Source of the DNA: an uncultured Alphaproteobacteria bacterium
Lineage (GTDB): Bacteria; Pseudomonadota; Alphaproteobacteria; Rhizobiales; Beijerinckiaceae
NCBI GenBank assembly: GCA_937903315.1
Contig: CALCZO010000160.1
Span: forward strand, 1 to 16,731
Direction: 5' to 3'
DNA: 16,731 bases
In this document: positions 1-6,948 of the stretch, one piece after another
Layout of the letters: every line of letters begins with the position of its first letter
Position numbering within the stretch: the stretch's first letter is position 1
The notes under the pieces: generated by a model
What the model was told of the DNA's origin: nothing
Databases searched by the model: none
What the model saw: the letters and a program-made list of their open reading frames with translations, nothing else
Program-made: the position numbers and the translations under genes

Positions 1-1347
1 CTGACCAAGGAAGAGATCAAGAACGTCTCGACCTATATCCAGATGCCGCCGCAGTCCCCGCCCGAGTGGGGCATGAAGGACATGATGGCGTCGTGGAAGA
101 ACATCGTGCCGGTCGACAAGCGTCCGACCAAGCAGATGAACAAGATCAACCTCAAGAACCTCTTCTCGGTCACCCTGCGTGATGCGGGCGAGGTTGCGCT
201 GATCGACGGCGACACCAAGGAAATCCTCAGCCGCGTCAAGACCGGCTACGCGGTCCATATCTCGCGTCTGTCCGCCTCCGGCCGCTACATCTACGTCATC
301 GGCCGCGACGGTCTGCTGTCGCTGATCGACCTGTGGATGGAAAAGCCGGCGGTTGTTGCCGAAATGAAATCGGGCCTCGACGCCCGCTCGGTCGACGTGT
401 CGAAGTTCAAGGGCTTCGAGGACAAGTACGCCATTGCCGGGTCCTACTGGCCGCCGCAATACGTGATCATGGACGGCGACACCCTGAAGCCGCTCAAGAT
501 CGTCTCGACCCGTGGCGTGACCGTCGATGGCGAGTATCATCCCGAGCCGCGCGTTGCCTCCATCGTCGCCTCGATGACCAAGCCGGAATGGGTGGTCAAC
601 ATCAAGGAATCGGGGCTGATCCAGCTCGTCGATTACTCCGACATCAAGAACCTCAAGACGACCACCATCGAGTCGGCGAAGTTCCTGCATGACGGCGGCT
701 GGGACGCCTCCAAGCGCTACTTCCTCGTCGCGGCCAACGCCTCCAACAAGGTCGCGGTCGTTGATACCAAGGAAGGCAAGCTTGCGGCTCTGGTCGATAC
801 GGCCAAGATCCCGCATCCGGGCCGTGGTGCGAACTTCACCCATCCCAAGTTCGGCCCCGTCTGGGCCACCGGACATCTGGGCGCTGACGTGATTTCGCTG
901 ATCGGCACCGATCCCGAGAAGAACAAGGACAGTGCCTGGAAGGTGGTTCAGGAACTGAAAGTGCACGGGGCGGGCAACCTGTTCGTCAAGACGCATCCGA
1001 AATCCAAGAACCTGTGGGCCGATGCGCCGCAGAACCCGGAAAAGGACATCGCCGAATCGGTTGCGGTCTATGACCTCACCGATCTCACCAAGAAGCCCGA
1101 GATCATCAACATCGCCAAGCTGGCCGGCCTGCCGGAATCGAAGGCGATCAAGCGCGCGGTGCATCCGGAATATGACGAGACCGGCACGGAAGTGTGGATC
1201 TCGCTGTGGGCCGGCAAGACCGAGCCTTCTGCGATCGTGGTTCTTGATGATGCGACCCGCAAGCTGAAGAAGGTGATCAAGGACCCGAACATGATCACCC
1301 CGACCGGCAAGTTCAACGTCACCAACACCCAGCACGACATCTACTGA
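1..1347 (+). CDS. nirS: Cytochrome cd1 nitrite reductase, 3' part (5' end outside window)
   Basis: This is the C-terminal 448 residues of the periplasmic dissimilatory nitrite reductase, which reduces nitrite to NO with heme c as electron entry and heme d1 as catalytic site. The reading frame is open from base 1. The signal peptide and heme c CXXCH lie upstream, so about 100-150 residues are missing. The visible part is the eight-bladed d1 propeller and closely resembles Pseudomonas NirS as I remember it. In fragment numbering, the d1 axial ligand is His86 (GYAVHIS). The two distal catalytic histidines are His230 (FLHDGGW) and His272 (PHPGRGANF). Their spacings of 144 and 42 nearly equal the 145 and 42 between His182, His327 and His369 of P. 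aeruginosa. The protein ends in the typical PTGKFNV...TQHDIY. It has its own terminator, so it is probably transcribed separately from the d1 biosynthesis genes. Confidence 0.97.
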   Translation: MTKEEIKNVSTYIQMPPQSPPEWGMKDMMASWKNIVPVDKRPTKQMNKINLKNLFSVTLRDAGEVALIDGDTKEILSRVKTGYAVHISRLSASGRYIYVIGRDGLLSLIDLWMEKPAVVAEMKSGLDARSVDVSKFKGFEDKYAIAGSYWPPQYVIMDGDTLKPLKIVSTRGVTVDGEYHPEPRVASIVASMTKPEWVVNIKESGLIQLVDYSDIKNLKTTTIESAKFLHDGGWDASKRYFLVAANASNKVAVVDTKEGKLAALVDTAKIPHPGRGANFTHPKFGPVWATGHLGADVISLIGTDPEKNKDSAWKVVQELKVHGAGNLFVKTHPKSKNLWADAPQNPEKDIAESVAVYDLTDLTKKPEIINIAKLAGLPESKAIKRAVHPEYDETGTEVWISLWAGKTEPSAIVVLDDATRKLKKVIKDPNMITPTGKFNVTNTQHDIY

Positions 1348-1373
1348 GTGTTCTGACCGGATGAATGAAGACA

Positions 1374-1398
1374 GGGGCGGCGCAAGCCGCCCCTTTTT
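1374..1398 (+). terminator. Intrinsic terminator after nirS
   Basis: A perfect 8-bp G/C stem (GGGGCGGC, 1374-1381, with GCCGCCCC, 1386-1393) closes a GCAA tetraloop and is followed at once by five T (1394-1398). It lies 26 bp after the nirS stop codon. This is a textbook rho-independent terminator. It sits directly upstream of the operator for the next operon. Confidence 0.93.
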
Positions 1399-1399
1399 C

Positions 1400-1413
1400 T
1401 TGATGGTTATCAA
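1400..1413. promoter_or_regulatory. FNR/NNR (Dnr)-type operator, perfect palindrome
   Basis: The sequence TTGATGGTTATCAA matches the FNR-family consensus TTGAT-N4-ATCAA in all ten defined positions. Its centre is at 1406.5, about 66 bp before the chosen start of the downstream cytochrome gene. Activators of this family usually bind near -41.5, which would put the transcript start near 1448. The best -10-like hexamer seen is TCTAGT at 1442-1447, slightly further away than that rule predicts, so the exact start is unsure. The likely ligand is the Crp/Fnr protein encoded at 11864-12583, an FNR protein encoded elsewhere, or both. Confidence 0.9.
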
Positions 1414-1462
1414 TGGTCAAGGAGGGCTGGGGCGACCCCGCTCTAGTCTGCGCCCATTCTCA

Positions 1463-1467
1463 GGGAG
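1463..1467 (+). promoter_or_regulatory. Ribosome binding site deciding the NirT-fusion start
   Basis: GGGAG at 1463-1467 lies 5 nt before ATG 1473 and 8 nt before the in-frame ATG 1476. It favours these starts over the upstream in-frame ATG at 1413, which overlaps the operator and would precede any plausible transcript start. Confidence 0.7.
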
Positions 1468-1472
1468 AATGG

Positions 1473-3260
1473 ATGATGAACCAGACGCCGACGCAATCGA
1501 GCTATCCCACCAGGGTTTGGGCCACCCTGCGCAAGCCAAGCCTGCGCTATTCCCTGATGGGGCTCATCGGCGGCGGTTTCGTGGCCGGCATTGTGTTCTG
1601 GGGCGGCTTCAACACCGTGATGGAAGCCACCAACACCATGACCTTCTGCACCTCGTGTCACGAGATGCGCGACAACGTCTACAAGGAATATGACAAGACC
1701 ATCCACCATTCCAACCGCACCGGCGTGCAGGCGACCTGTTCGGACTGCCACGTGCCGAAGGAATGGACGCACAAGATGGTGCGCAAGATCCAGGCGTCCA
1801 ACGAGGTCTGGCACTGGCTGCTCGGCTCGGTGAACACCCCGGAGAAATTCGACGGCAAGCGGCTGACGCTGGCCAGGCATGTCTGGGATTCGATGAAGGG
1901 CACCGATTCGCGCGAGTGCCGCAACTGCCACACCATCGAATCCATGAACCCCGAGTTCCAGAAGCCGCGCGCCCGCAAGCAGCATCTTCTGGCGATGGAG
2001 CAGGGCAACACCTGCATCGACTGCCACAAGGGCATCGCCCACAAGGATGTCCGCAAGCTTCTGACCGACAAGGAAATTGAGGAGCTTGAAAAGCCGCTCG
2101 CCGCCTATGTCCGCGAAATCCCGGCCAGCTACAAGGACGGCCTCGCCCGAGCCGAGGCGCGCGAGAAGGCCGACGAGGACAAGAAGGCGGCTGAGCTGAA
2201 GTCAGCGGTAGAGGCCGAAGTGTCGGTCCGCGTCCGCGAGGCGCTGGCCAAGGCTGCCCCGACGCCTGCGGCCGGCGCAGCCGCCGCGCCTGTTGCTGCG
2301 GCTGCCGGTGTTGTTGGTGCCGCCATCGACTGGGCGGGCGTGCCGGCCAGGACGCTCGGCTTCTTCTATCCCGGACAGACCTCGTTCGAATGGATCCAGA
2401 CCGGCAAGGACCACGGCGGTGCCCGTGCCTTCGTGCGGGCCGGCGATCGCTGCGTGACCTGCCACGACAAGGAAGTGCGCGACATGGGCGCCAAGCTCGT
2501 CTCGGGCGAAAAGGCCGAGGCAACTCCGATCAAGGGCAAGCGCGGCTCGGTCGATGTCAAGGTGCAGGCGGCCCATGACAAGGACAAGGTCTACTTCCGC
2601 TTCCAGTTCCCGAAGGCACCGCATACGCCGGTCCCGTTCGTTGACGGTGGCAAGATGGACCCGGCCAACGAGGTCAAGATGTCGATCATGGTGTCGGGTT
2701 CGGGTGTCGAGCGGGCGGAACTGGCCGGCTGCTGGACCACCTGCCATGCCGATGCGCGGCACATGCCCGATGCACCGAAGGCCGAGGCGCTGAAAGCCTT
2801 CCCGCAGGCCGATGTGATCAATCTTGCCGAAGGCGTGACCAAGTATCTCGCCGAATCTCGCACCGCGATCGAACTCAAGGAGCCGCCGCGCGGCGGCTGG
2901 GACAAGCTGAAGGGCAAGGACGAACTGGCAGCCCTGCCGGCGGCCGGCACGGCGATGGAACTGATGCGTTACCGTTCAGGCGGCGCACCGGAACATGGCC
3001 TCGTCGTCGCGGATCGGACAATGGCCGGCCTGTCGCCGATCGAGGCATCCGGCACGGTCGATGGCGACAGCTACACCGTGGTCATCGCCCGCGCACTCAA
3101 GGCCAGCGCGCCGGGTGAGGTGAGCTTCGAGCCGGGCAAGAAGTACGTCGTCTCCTTCGCCCTGCACGAGGATTTCACCGCCTCGCGCTTCCATCACGTT
3201 TCGCTCGCCTATGAATTCTCGCTCGGCGGCGAGGGCGAAATCGTTGCCAAGGGCCAGTGA
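1473..3260 (+). CDS. nirT: NapC/NirT-type tetraheme cytochrome c fused to an ethylbenzene-dehydrogenase-like heme domain
   Basis: This is a 595-residue membrane-anchored multiheme cytochrome, predicted to pass electrons from the quinol pool to periplasmic acceptors such as NirS. Residues 27-47 form the N-terminal membrane anchor. Four CXXCH motifs follow at 59-63 (CTSCH), 89-93 (CSDCH), 149-153 (CRNCH) and 181-185 (CIDCH), the NapC/NirT pattern. Ordinary NirT proteins end soon after this point, near 200 residues. Here a charged, probably coiled-coil stretch (about 200-260) and an Ala/Pro-rich linker (260-285) lead to about 310 further residues. That part carries CVTCH (327-331) and an unusual CX3CH (CWTTCH, 420-425) followed by RHMPDAP. 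It resembles the heme-binding domain of DMSO-reductase-family gamma subunits (EB_dh type). A hexaheme protein is inferred. The start could also be 1476. The gene symbol applies to the N-terminal module. It is the first gene after the FNR/NNR box. Confidence 0.88.
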   Translation: MMNQTPTQSSYPTRVWATLRKPSLRYSLMGLIGGGFVAGIVFWGGFNTVMEATNTMTFCTSCHEMRDNVYKEYDKTIHHSNRTGVQATCSDCHVPKEWTHKMVRKIQASNEVWHWLLGSVNTPEKFDGKRLTLARHVWDSMKGTDSRECRNCHTIESMNPEFQKPRARKQHLLAMEQGNTCIDCHKGIAHKDVRKLLTDKEIEELEKPLAAYVREIPASYKDGLARAEAREKADEDKKAAELKSAVEAEVSVRVREALAKAAPTPAAGAAAAPVAAAAGVVGAAIDWAGVPARTLGFFYPGQTSFEWIQTGKDHGGARAFVRAGDRCVTCHDKEVRDMGAKLVSGEKAEATPIKGKRGSVDVKVQAAHDKDKVYFRFQFPKAPHTPVPFVDGGKMDPANEVKMSIMVSGSGVERAELAGCWTTCHADARHMPDAPKAEALKAFPQADVINLAEGVTKYLAESRTAIELKEPPRGGWDKLKGKDELAALPAAGTAMELMRYRSGGAPEHGLVVADRTMAGLSPIEASGTVDGDSYTVVIARALKASAPGEVSFEPGKKYVVSFALHEDFTASRFHHVSLAYEFSLGGEGEIVAKGQ

Positions 3261-3265
3261 GGAGG
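3261..3265 (+). promoter_or_regulatory. Ribosome binding site deciding the cupredoxin start
   Basis: GGAGG lies directly after the stop codon of the preceding gene and 5 nt before ATG 3271. It supports that start over the in-frame ATG at 3211, which lies inside the upstream gene and would add 20 charged residues in front of the signal peptide. Confidence 0.8.
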
Positions 3266-3270
3266 CGGTG

Positions 3271-3678
3271 ATGGGTGTTCGCCTTTCCGCCTTCGGTCTT
3301 GCCTGTCTCGTGCCTGCGCTGGCTCTGGCGCAGGGCGTCGGCGCGGATGTCTGCCCCGAGGCGGAGGCCCGTTACCGCGAACTGTACGGTCGCAGCCACA
3401 CCGCAGAACCGGTCCGGACCGTGCTGATGTACAAGTACCGGTTCTGCCCGGCCAATGTGACAGTCAAGGCCGGCGAGCGGCTCCGCTACATCAATGTCGA
3501 CAAGCGCACCTCCCATTCCGTCTGGCTGAAGGATGCCGGCCAGAGCGAATCCGAACGCGTGTTCGGCGAGGGCGTCATCGAGGTCGATACCCGCCTGCCC
3601 AATGGCGAGCATCAGGTGCTGTGCGGCCCCCATTGGCAGTCCGACGGTATGATCGGCACCATCATTGTGGAGAAATAA
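3271..3678 (+). CDS. Secreted cupredoxin-like (type 1 copper) protein
   Basis: This is a 135-residue protein with a clear Sec signal peptide (hydrophobic core 5-19, probable cleavage after ALA at 20), so it is periplasmic. The C-terminal half has a plastocyanin/pseudoazurin-like copper site: His82 (TSHSVW), then Cys118 and His121 (CGPH) and Met127 near the C terminus. The Cys-to-Met distance is 9 residues, against about 8 in plastocyanin and pseudoazurin, so the loop is slightly unusual. Cys28 and Cys59 could form a disulfide. The gene lies 10 nt after the NirT fusion and 1 nt before nirE, inside the operon. The known ability of azurin and pseudoazurin to donate electrons to cd1 nitrite reductases suggests a donor role. 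A copper-binding or assembly role is the alternative. It has no standard nir symbol that I recognise. Confidence 0.85.
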   Translation: MGVRLSAFGLACLVPALALAQGVGADVCPEAEARYRELYGRSHTAEPVRTVLMYKYRFCPANVTVKAGERLRYINVDKRTSHSVWLKDAGQSESERVFGEGVIEVDTRLPNGEHQVLCGPHWQSDGMIGTIIVEK

Positions 3679-3679
3679 G

Positions 3680-4507
3680 ATGTCCAAAGGCCATGTTGCG
3701 CTCGTCGGTGCCGGCCCCGGTGATCCCGAACTCCTGACCCTCAAGGCCGTCAAGGCGCTGGCACAGGCTGAGGTCGTCGTGCACGACCGTCTGGTCTCCG
3801 ACGCGGTGCTGTCGGTTGCGCCGGATACGGCGATGCGCATCTCCGTCGGCAAGGAGCCGGGCAAGCACTCCTACAAGCAGGAGGAGATCAACGGCCTTCT
3901 GGTCCATCTGGCGCTGGCGGGCAAGAATATCGTCCGCCTGAAGGGTGGGGATCCGTTCATTTTCGGCCGCGCCTGCGAGGAGATCGAGGCGCTGGAGCGG
4001 CATGGAATCACCTGGTCGGTGGTGCCCGGCATCACCGCCGCGCAGGGCTGCGCCGCCTCCGCACGCATCCCGTTGACCAATCGCGGCGAGGCGCGGTCCT
4101 TGAGATTTGTCACGGGCCATTGCCGGGCCGATCAGCCGCTCGATCTCGACTGGAAGAGCCTTGCCGACCCCGGAACGACGCTGTGCTTCTACATGGGCCA
4201 CTCGACAGCGCCCGAACTGCAACGCCAGCTGATCGCCCATGGACTGCCTGCAACCACGCCTGCGCTTTGCATTAGTCAAGGCACAACCCCGCAGGAGAGG
4301 CGACTGTACACCCGACTGGATTGCCTGCCTGACGATCTCAAGCGCGCCATGCTTCCCGGCCCGCTGATGATCATCATCGGTTCGGCAGTCGGCTGGACTC
4401 CGTCCGGCGCAACCGAGGGTGACAGGGACAATGAGACCGGCACTGAGCGCGATCGGATTGCTGACAGGCTTGAGTCTGTCCTGCCTCGCCGGCGCGGCGG
4501 GCGCTGA
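3680..4507 (+). CDS. nirE: Uroporphyrinogen-III C-methyltransferase of heme d1 synthesis
   Basis: This 275-residue cytoplasmic enzyme uses two S-adenosylmethionine to methylate uroporphyrinogen III to precorrin-2, the first committed step toward siroheme and heme d1. SUMT signatures are clear: GAGPGDPELLTLKA (10-23), RLKGGDPFIFGR (86-97), VVPGITAAQG (114-123) and FYMG (170-173). It is a stand-alone methyltransferase, without the dehydrogenase/ferrochelatase half of CysG. ATG 3680 is preceded by GGAG at 3669-3672, with 7 nt between. The catalytic fold normally ends near IIIGSAVGW (231-239). The last 36 or so residues are hydrophilic, low in complexity and coincide with the region read in another frame as the nirC signal peptide. 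They are probably a disordered tail produced by the overlap. Confidence 0.95.
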   Translation: MSKGHVALVGAGPGDPELLTLKAVKALAQAEVVVHDRLVSDAVLSVAPDTAMRISVGKEPGKHSYKQEEINGLLVHLALAGKNIVRLKGGDPFIFGRACEEIEALERHGITWSVVPGITAAQGCAASARIPLTNRGEARSLRFVTGHCRADQPLDLDWKSLADPGTTLCFYMGHSTAPELQRQLIAHGLPATTPALCISQGTTPQERRLYTRLDCLPDDLKRAMLPGPLMIIIGSAVGWTPSGATEGDRDNETGTERDRIADRLESVLPRRRGGR

Positions 4508-4757
4508 TCCGCAGCATCGCTCGCGTCTGGCAGACCTTGTCGTTCAGGAATGCGGCTCCTGCCACGGCCTGACGCTGCGCGGCGGGCTTGGCCGGCCGCT
4601 GACGCCTGAGGCGCTGGCCGACCGTCCCGCCGATCTGGTGCGCGACATCATTCTCGACGGCCTTCCCGGCACGCCGATGCCGCCCTGGCGCCCGCTGCTC
4701 AGCGAGGGCGACGCGGCTCTCATTGCCGACATGCTCAAGAACGGAGATCTGCCATGA
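4431..4757 (+). CDS. nirC: Small periplasmic c-type cytochrome NirC
   Basis: This is a 108-residue monoheme cytochrome c. It has a Sec signal peptide at about 1-25 (ending near GAAGA), the heme motif CGSCH at 41-45 and a probable axial Met83 in GTPMPPW. NirC-type cytochromes are thought to take electrons from, or feed them to, late heme d1 maturation or NirS. The domain is similar to the N-terminal cytochrome domain of NirN in this window (CHGxTxxGGxG motif; TPMPPW compared with TQMPAF). ATG 4431 was chosen because it begins a normal signal peptide. A GTG at 4419 would add four residues. Spacing from AGGGA (4424-4428) is short, but GAGGG (4415-4419) also lies upstream. The gene overlaps nirE by 77 nt, and its stop shares ATGA with nirF. 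Confidence 0.9.
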   Translation: MRPALSAIGLLTGLSLSCLAGAAGADPQHRSRLADLVVQECGSCHGLTLRGGLGRPLTPEALADRPADLVRDIILDGLPGTPMPPWRPLLSEGDAALIADMLKNGDLP

Positions 4758-5941
4758 TCACGCGCCGCGCTCTGGCCGCCGGTCTGCCTCTGGCCGCCGT
4801 TGTGGCCCCCGCCGTGCAGGCGAACACGGCACCGCAGCGCGGCACCGGCGACCTCGGTCTGGTCATCGAACGCGCCGCCGGCTCTGTGCTGGTCGTCGAA
4901 ACGACCGGGCGGTCCATCCTCGGCCGTGTCGAGGGCCTTGGTGACCTCTCGCATGCCTCCGTGGTGTTCTCGCGTGACGAACGCTTCGGCTATGTCTTCG
5001 GCCGCGACGGTGGGCTGACCAAGGTCGATCTTCTCGACCGCCGCATCGACCGGCGCATCGTGCAGGGCGGCAACGCCATCGGAGGCGCGATCTCCGACGA
5101 CGGCTCGCTGGTTGCGGTCTCCAACTACGAGCCCGGCGGCGTCCGGGTGTTCGATGCGGCGACGCTGGATCTGGTTGCCGATGTGCCGGCGGTCAGCGGC
5201 AACGCTGCCAGATCCAAGACCGTCGGCCTCGTCGATATTCCGGGTCGGGCCTTCGTCTACACGCTGTACGATGCCGGCGAAATCTGGCGGCTCGAATTGC
5301 CGAAGAACGCGTCGCCGAAGATCACCAGGCTGACCAATGTCGGCAAACTGCCCTATGACGCCAACGTCACCACCGACGGGCGGCACTACTATGCCGGCCT
5401 CTTCGGCGAGGACGGCGTGGTCCATGTCGACCTCTGGCAGGAGCCGCTGAAGGCAACCCGCGTGCTCGACGGATACGGACGTGGCGAGGCGCCGCTGCCG
5501 GTCTACAAGATGCCGCATTTCGAAGGATGGGGCGCGACGCAGGGAGCACTGTTCCTGCCGGCCGTCGGGCGTGACGAGCTGATCGTCATCGACAATGCTA
5601 CGCTGCAGGAGGCCGGGCGCGTGGCGACGCATGGCCAGCCGGTGTTTGCGGTGGCCCGGCCGGACGGGCGTCATGTCTGGGTCAACTTCGCCCACCCGAA
5701 GAACGGTGTCGTCGAGGTTGTCGACACGCTGTCGCTCAAGGTGATCCGCACGCTTCAGCCCGGTCCCGCCGTGCTGCATCTCGAATTCACCCCTCGCGGT
5801 CATGAGGTCTGGGTCTCGGCCCGCGATTCGGACGCCGTCATTGTCTATGACAGCCGCACGTTCGAAGAAGTCGCGCGGCTGCCGGCGGGAAAACCATCTG
5901 GAATTTTCTTCACCCACCGCGCCCATCTGATCGGACGCTGA
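4754..5941 (+). CDS. nirF: Heme d1 biosynthesis protein NirF (propeller)
   Basis: This 395-residue d1-type beta-propeller is required for heme d1 formation in known denitrifiers. It binds a late d1 precursor, and its exact reaction is still debated. The N terminus (ITRRALAAGLPLA, cleavage near VQA at 23) is an export signal with two arginines, so Tat export is possible. There is no lipobox cysteine, unlike the lipoprotein form described in Pseudomonas. Aligning by eye with NirS, the axial His is matched by His67 (LSHASVVFS). The first distal His is replaced by Tyr201 (LPYD), and the second is matched by His255 (PHFEGWG). The propeller repeat GRDGGLTKVDLL (83-94) parallels GRDGLLSLIDLW in NirS. 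The start overlaps the nirC stop (ATGA), which implies translational coupling. Confidence 0.95.
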   Translation: MITRRALAAGLPLAAVVAPAVQANTAPQRGTGDLGLVIERAAGSVLVVETTGRSILGRVEGLGDLSHASVVFSRDERFGYVFGRDGGLTKVDLLDRRIDRRIVQGGNAIGGAISDDGSLVAVSNYEPGGVRVFDAATLDLVADVPAVSGNAARSKTVGLVDIPGRAFVYTLYDAGEIWRLELPKNASPKITRLTNVGKLPYDANVTTDGRHYYAGLFGEDGVVHVDLWQEPLKATRVLDGYGRGEAPLPVYKMPHFEGWGATQGALFLPAVGRDELIVIDNATLQEAGRVATHGQPVFAVARPDGRHVWVNFAHPKNGVVEVVDTLSLKVIRTLQPGPAVLHLEFTPRGHEVWVSARDSDAVIVYDSRTFEEVARLPAGKPSGIFFTHRAHLIGR

Positions 5942-5943
5942 CG

Positions 5944-6948
5944 ATGGCCGTTGTCCTGCCTGTCGCCACTGCCGATCCGCTGACCCGCGCGCTGGTCGAT
6001 CACTTCCAGCGCGGATTTCCGCTGGTGTCGCGCCCCTATCACGAGATTGCGCTGCAACTGGCGTGCGACGAGGAGACGGTGCTTGAAACTCTCGGTCGGC
6101 TGGCCGCCTCAGGCGCTCTCTCTCGCGTCGGTGCGGTTGTCCGTCCCCATGCTGCCGGGGCATCAACCCTGGCCGCAGTTGCCGCGCCGGTCGCGGAGGT
6201 CGAGCGGATCGCCGCGATCATCAGCGGCTTTGCCGGCGTCAACCACAATTACGAGCGCGAGCACCGCTATAACCTGTGGTTCGTGATTACCGGCCGGAGC
6301 GAGGCCGATGTCTCGGCGACCCTGACCGCAATCGAGCTGGCGACCGGACTGCCGGTGCTCGATCTGCCGCTTGAGCAGTCCTACCACATCGATCTCGGTT
6401 TTGCCCTGTTTGGCGAGCGCATCCGGCGCCCTCTGCCGGCGTCGACGACGGCCCGCGCCGACGAGAGCGAACGCCGCATTCTCGGCGCCATCGAGAACGG
6501 CCTGCCATTGGTCAGCCGACCCTATGCTGACATCGCAGTTCGGCTCGGCATGACCGAGCAGGCGTTGATCGCCCGGCTCGACCGGATGATCGCCTGTGGC
6601 ATCATCAGCCGCTTTGGCGTCGTCGTGCGCCATCGTGCCTTCGGCTTTTCCGCCAATGCCATGGCGGTGTGGGATATCGCGGACGGCGAGGTCGATTCGG
6701 TTGCCGCGTCGTTCGCCCGCGAGGCCGGGGTGACGCTGTGCTACCGCCGGCCGCGCCGCTTGCCACACTGGCGCTACAACCTGTTCACAATGATCCACGG
6801 CACGGAACGCGCGACCGCCGAGGCCACGATCGCCCGGCTTGCCGATCGTGCCGGTGCGGCGCTGGCCGCATGCGAGACGTTGTTCTCGACCCGCTGCTTC
6901 AAGCAGCGCGGTGCGGTCTTCTCGCAGGCGCAGGGAGATGCGGCATGA
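5944..6948 (+). CDS. nirDL: Fused siroheme decarboxylase NirD-NirL
   Basis: This 334-residue protein consists of two Lrp/AsnC-like modules in tandem. The siroheme decarboxylase set removes two acetate carboxyl groups from siroheme to give didecarboxysiroheme. The NirD-like half (about 12-156) has FPLVSRPYHEIA and HNYEREHRYNLWFV (101-114). The NirL-like half (about 175-326) has LPLVSRPYADIA and CYRRPRRLPHWRYNLF (266-281), followed by MIHG with His285. These His/Arg-rich segments form the known substrate pocket. The N-terminal HTH-like parts of each module are probably structural here rather than DNA-binding. It starts 2 nt after nirF and overlaps nirG by 4 nt (ATGA). Single-protein NirDL forms are known in some denitrifiers, yet separate nirG and nirH are also kept here. 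Confidence 0.93.
   Translation: MAVVLPVATADPLTRALVDHFQRGFPLVSRPYHEIALQLACDEETVLETLGRLAASGALSRVGAVVRPHAAGASTLAAVAAPVAEVERIAAIISGFAGVNHNYEREHRYNLWFVITGRSEADVSATLTAIELATGLPVLDLPLEQSYHIDLGFALFGERIRRPLPASTTARADESERRILGAIENGLPLVSRPYADIAVRLGMTEQALIARLDRMIACGIISRFGVVVRHRAFGFSANAMAVWDIADGEVDSVAASFAREAGVTLCYRRPRRLPHWRYNLFTMIHGTERATAEATIARLADRAGAALAACETLFSTRCFKQRGAVFSQAQGDAA

Noticed and set aside
1413..1415. Upstream in-frame ATG for the NirT fusion
   Set aside because: It lies within the FNR/NNR palindrome, before any likely transcript start. The added 20 residues are unlike a NapC/NirT N terminus, and a good ribosome site precedes 1473/1476.
1442..1447. TCTAGT as a firm -10 element
   Set aside because: It matches the sigma-70 consensus in 4 of 6 bases, and its distance from the operator centre is several bases longer than the usual -41.5 geometry. 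It is mentioned only as a candidate.
2090..2340. Ala/Lys/Glu-rich segment as evidence of a frameshift or chimeric assembly in the NirT gene
   Set aside because: The frame stays open with normal codon bias on both sides, and the segment reads as a sensible coiled-coil plus Ala/Pro linker. A real fusion is more likely than an error.
1609..2523. Antisense frames of 304 and 199 codons inside the NirT fusion
   Set aside because: The proteins are Arg/Pro/Ser-rich, a shadow artefact. The sense strand carries six heme motifs.
3211..3213. Upstream in-frame ATG for the cupredoxin
   Set aside because: It would put 20 charged residues before the signal peptide and lies inside the previous gene. GGAGG precedes ATG 3271.
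4544..6166. Long antisense open frame (540 codons) opposite nirC/nirF/nirDL
   Set aside because: High GC with G/C-rich third positions opens antisense frames. Its translation is Arg/Gln/His-rich with no domain, and the + strand holds well-supported genes over the full span.
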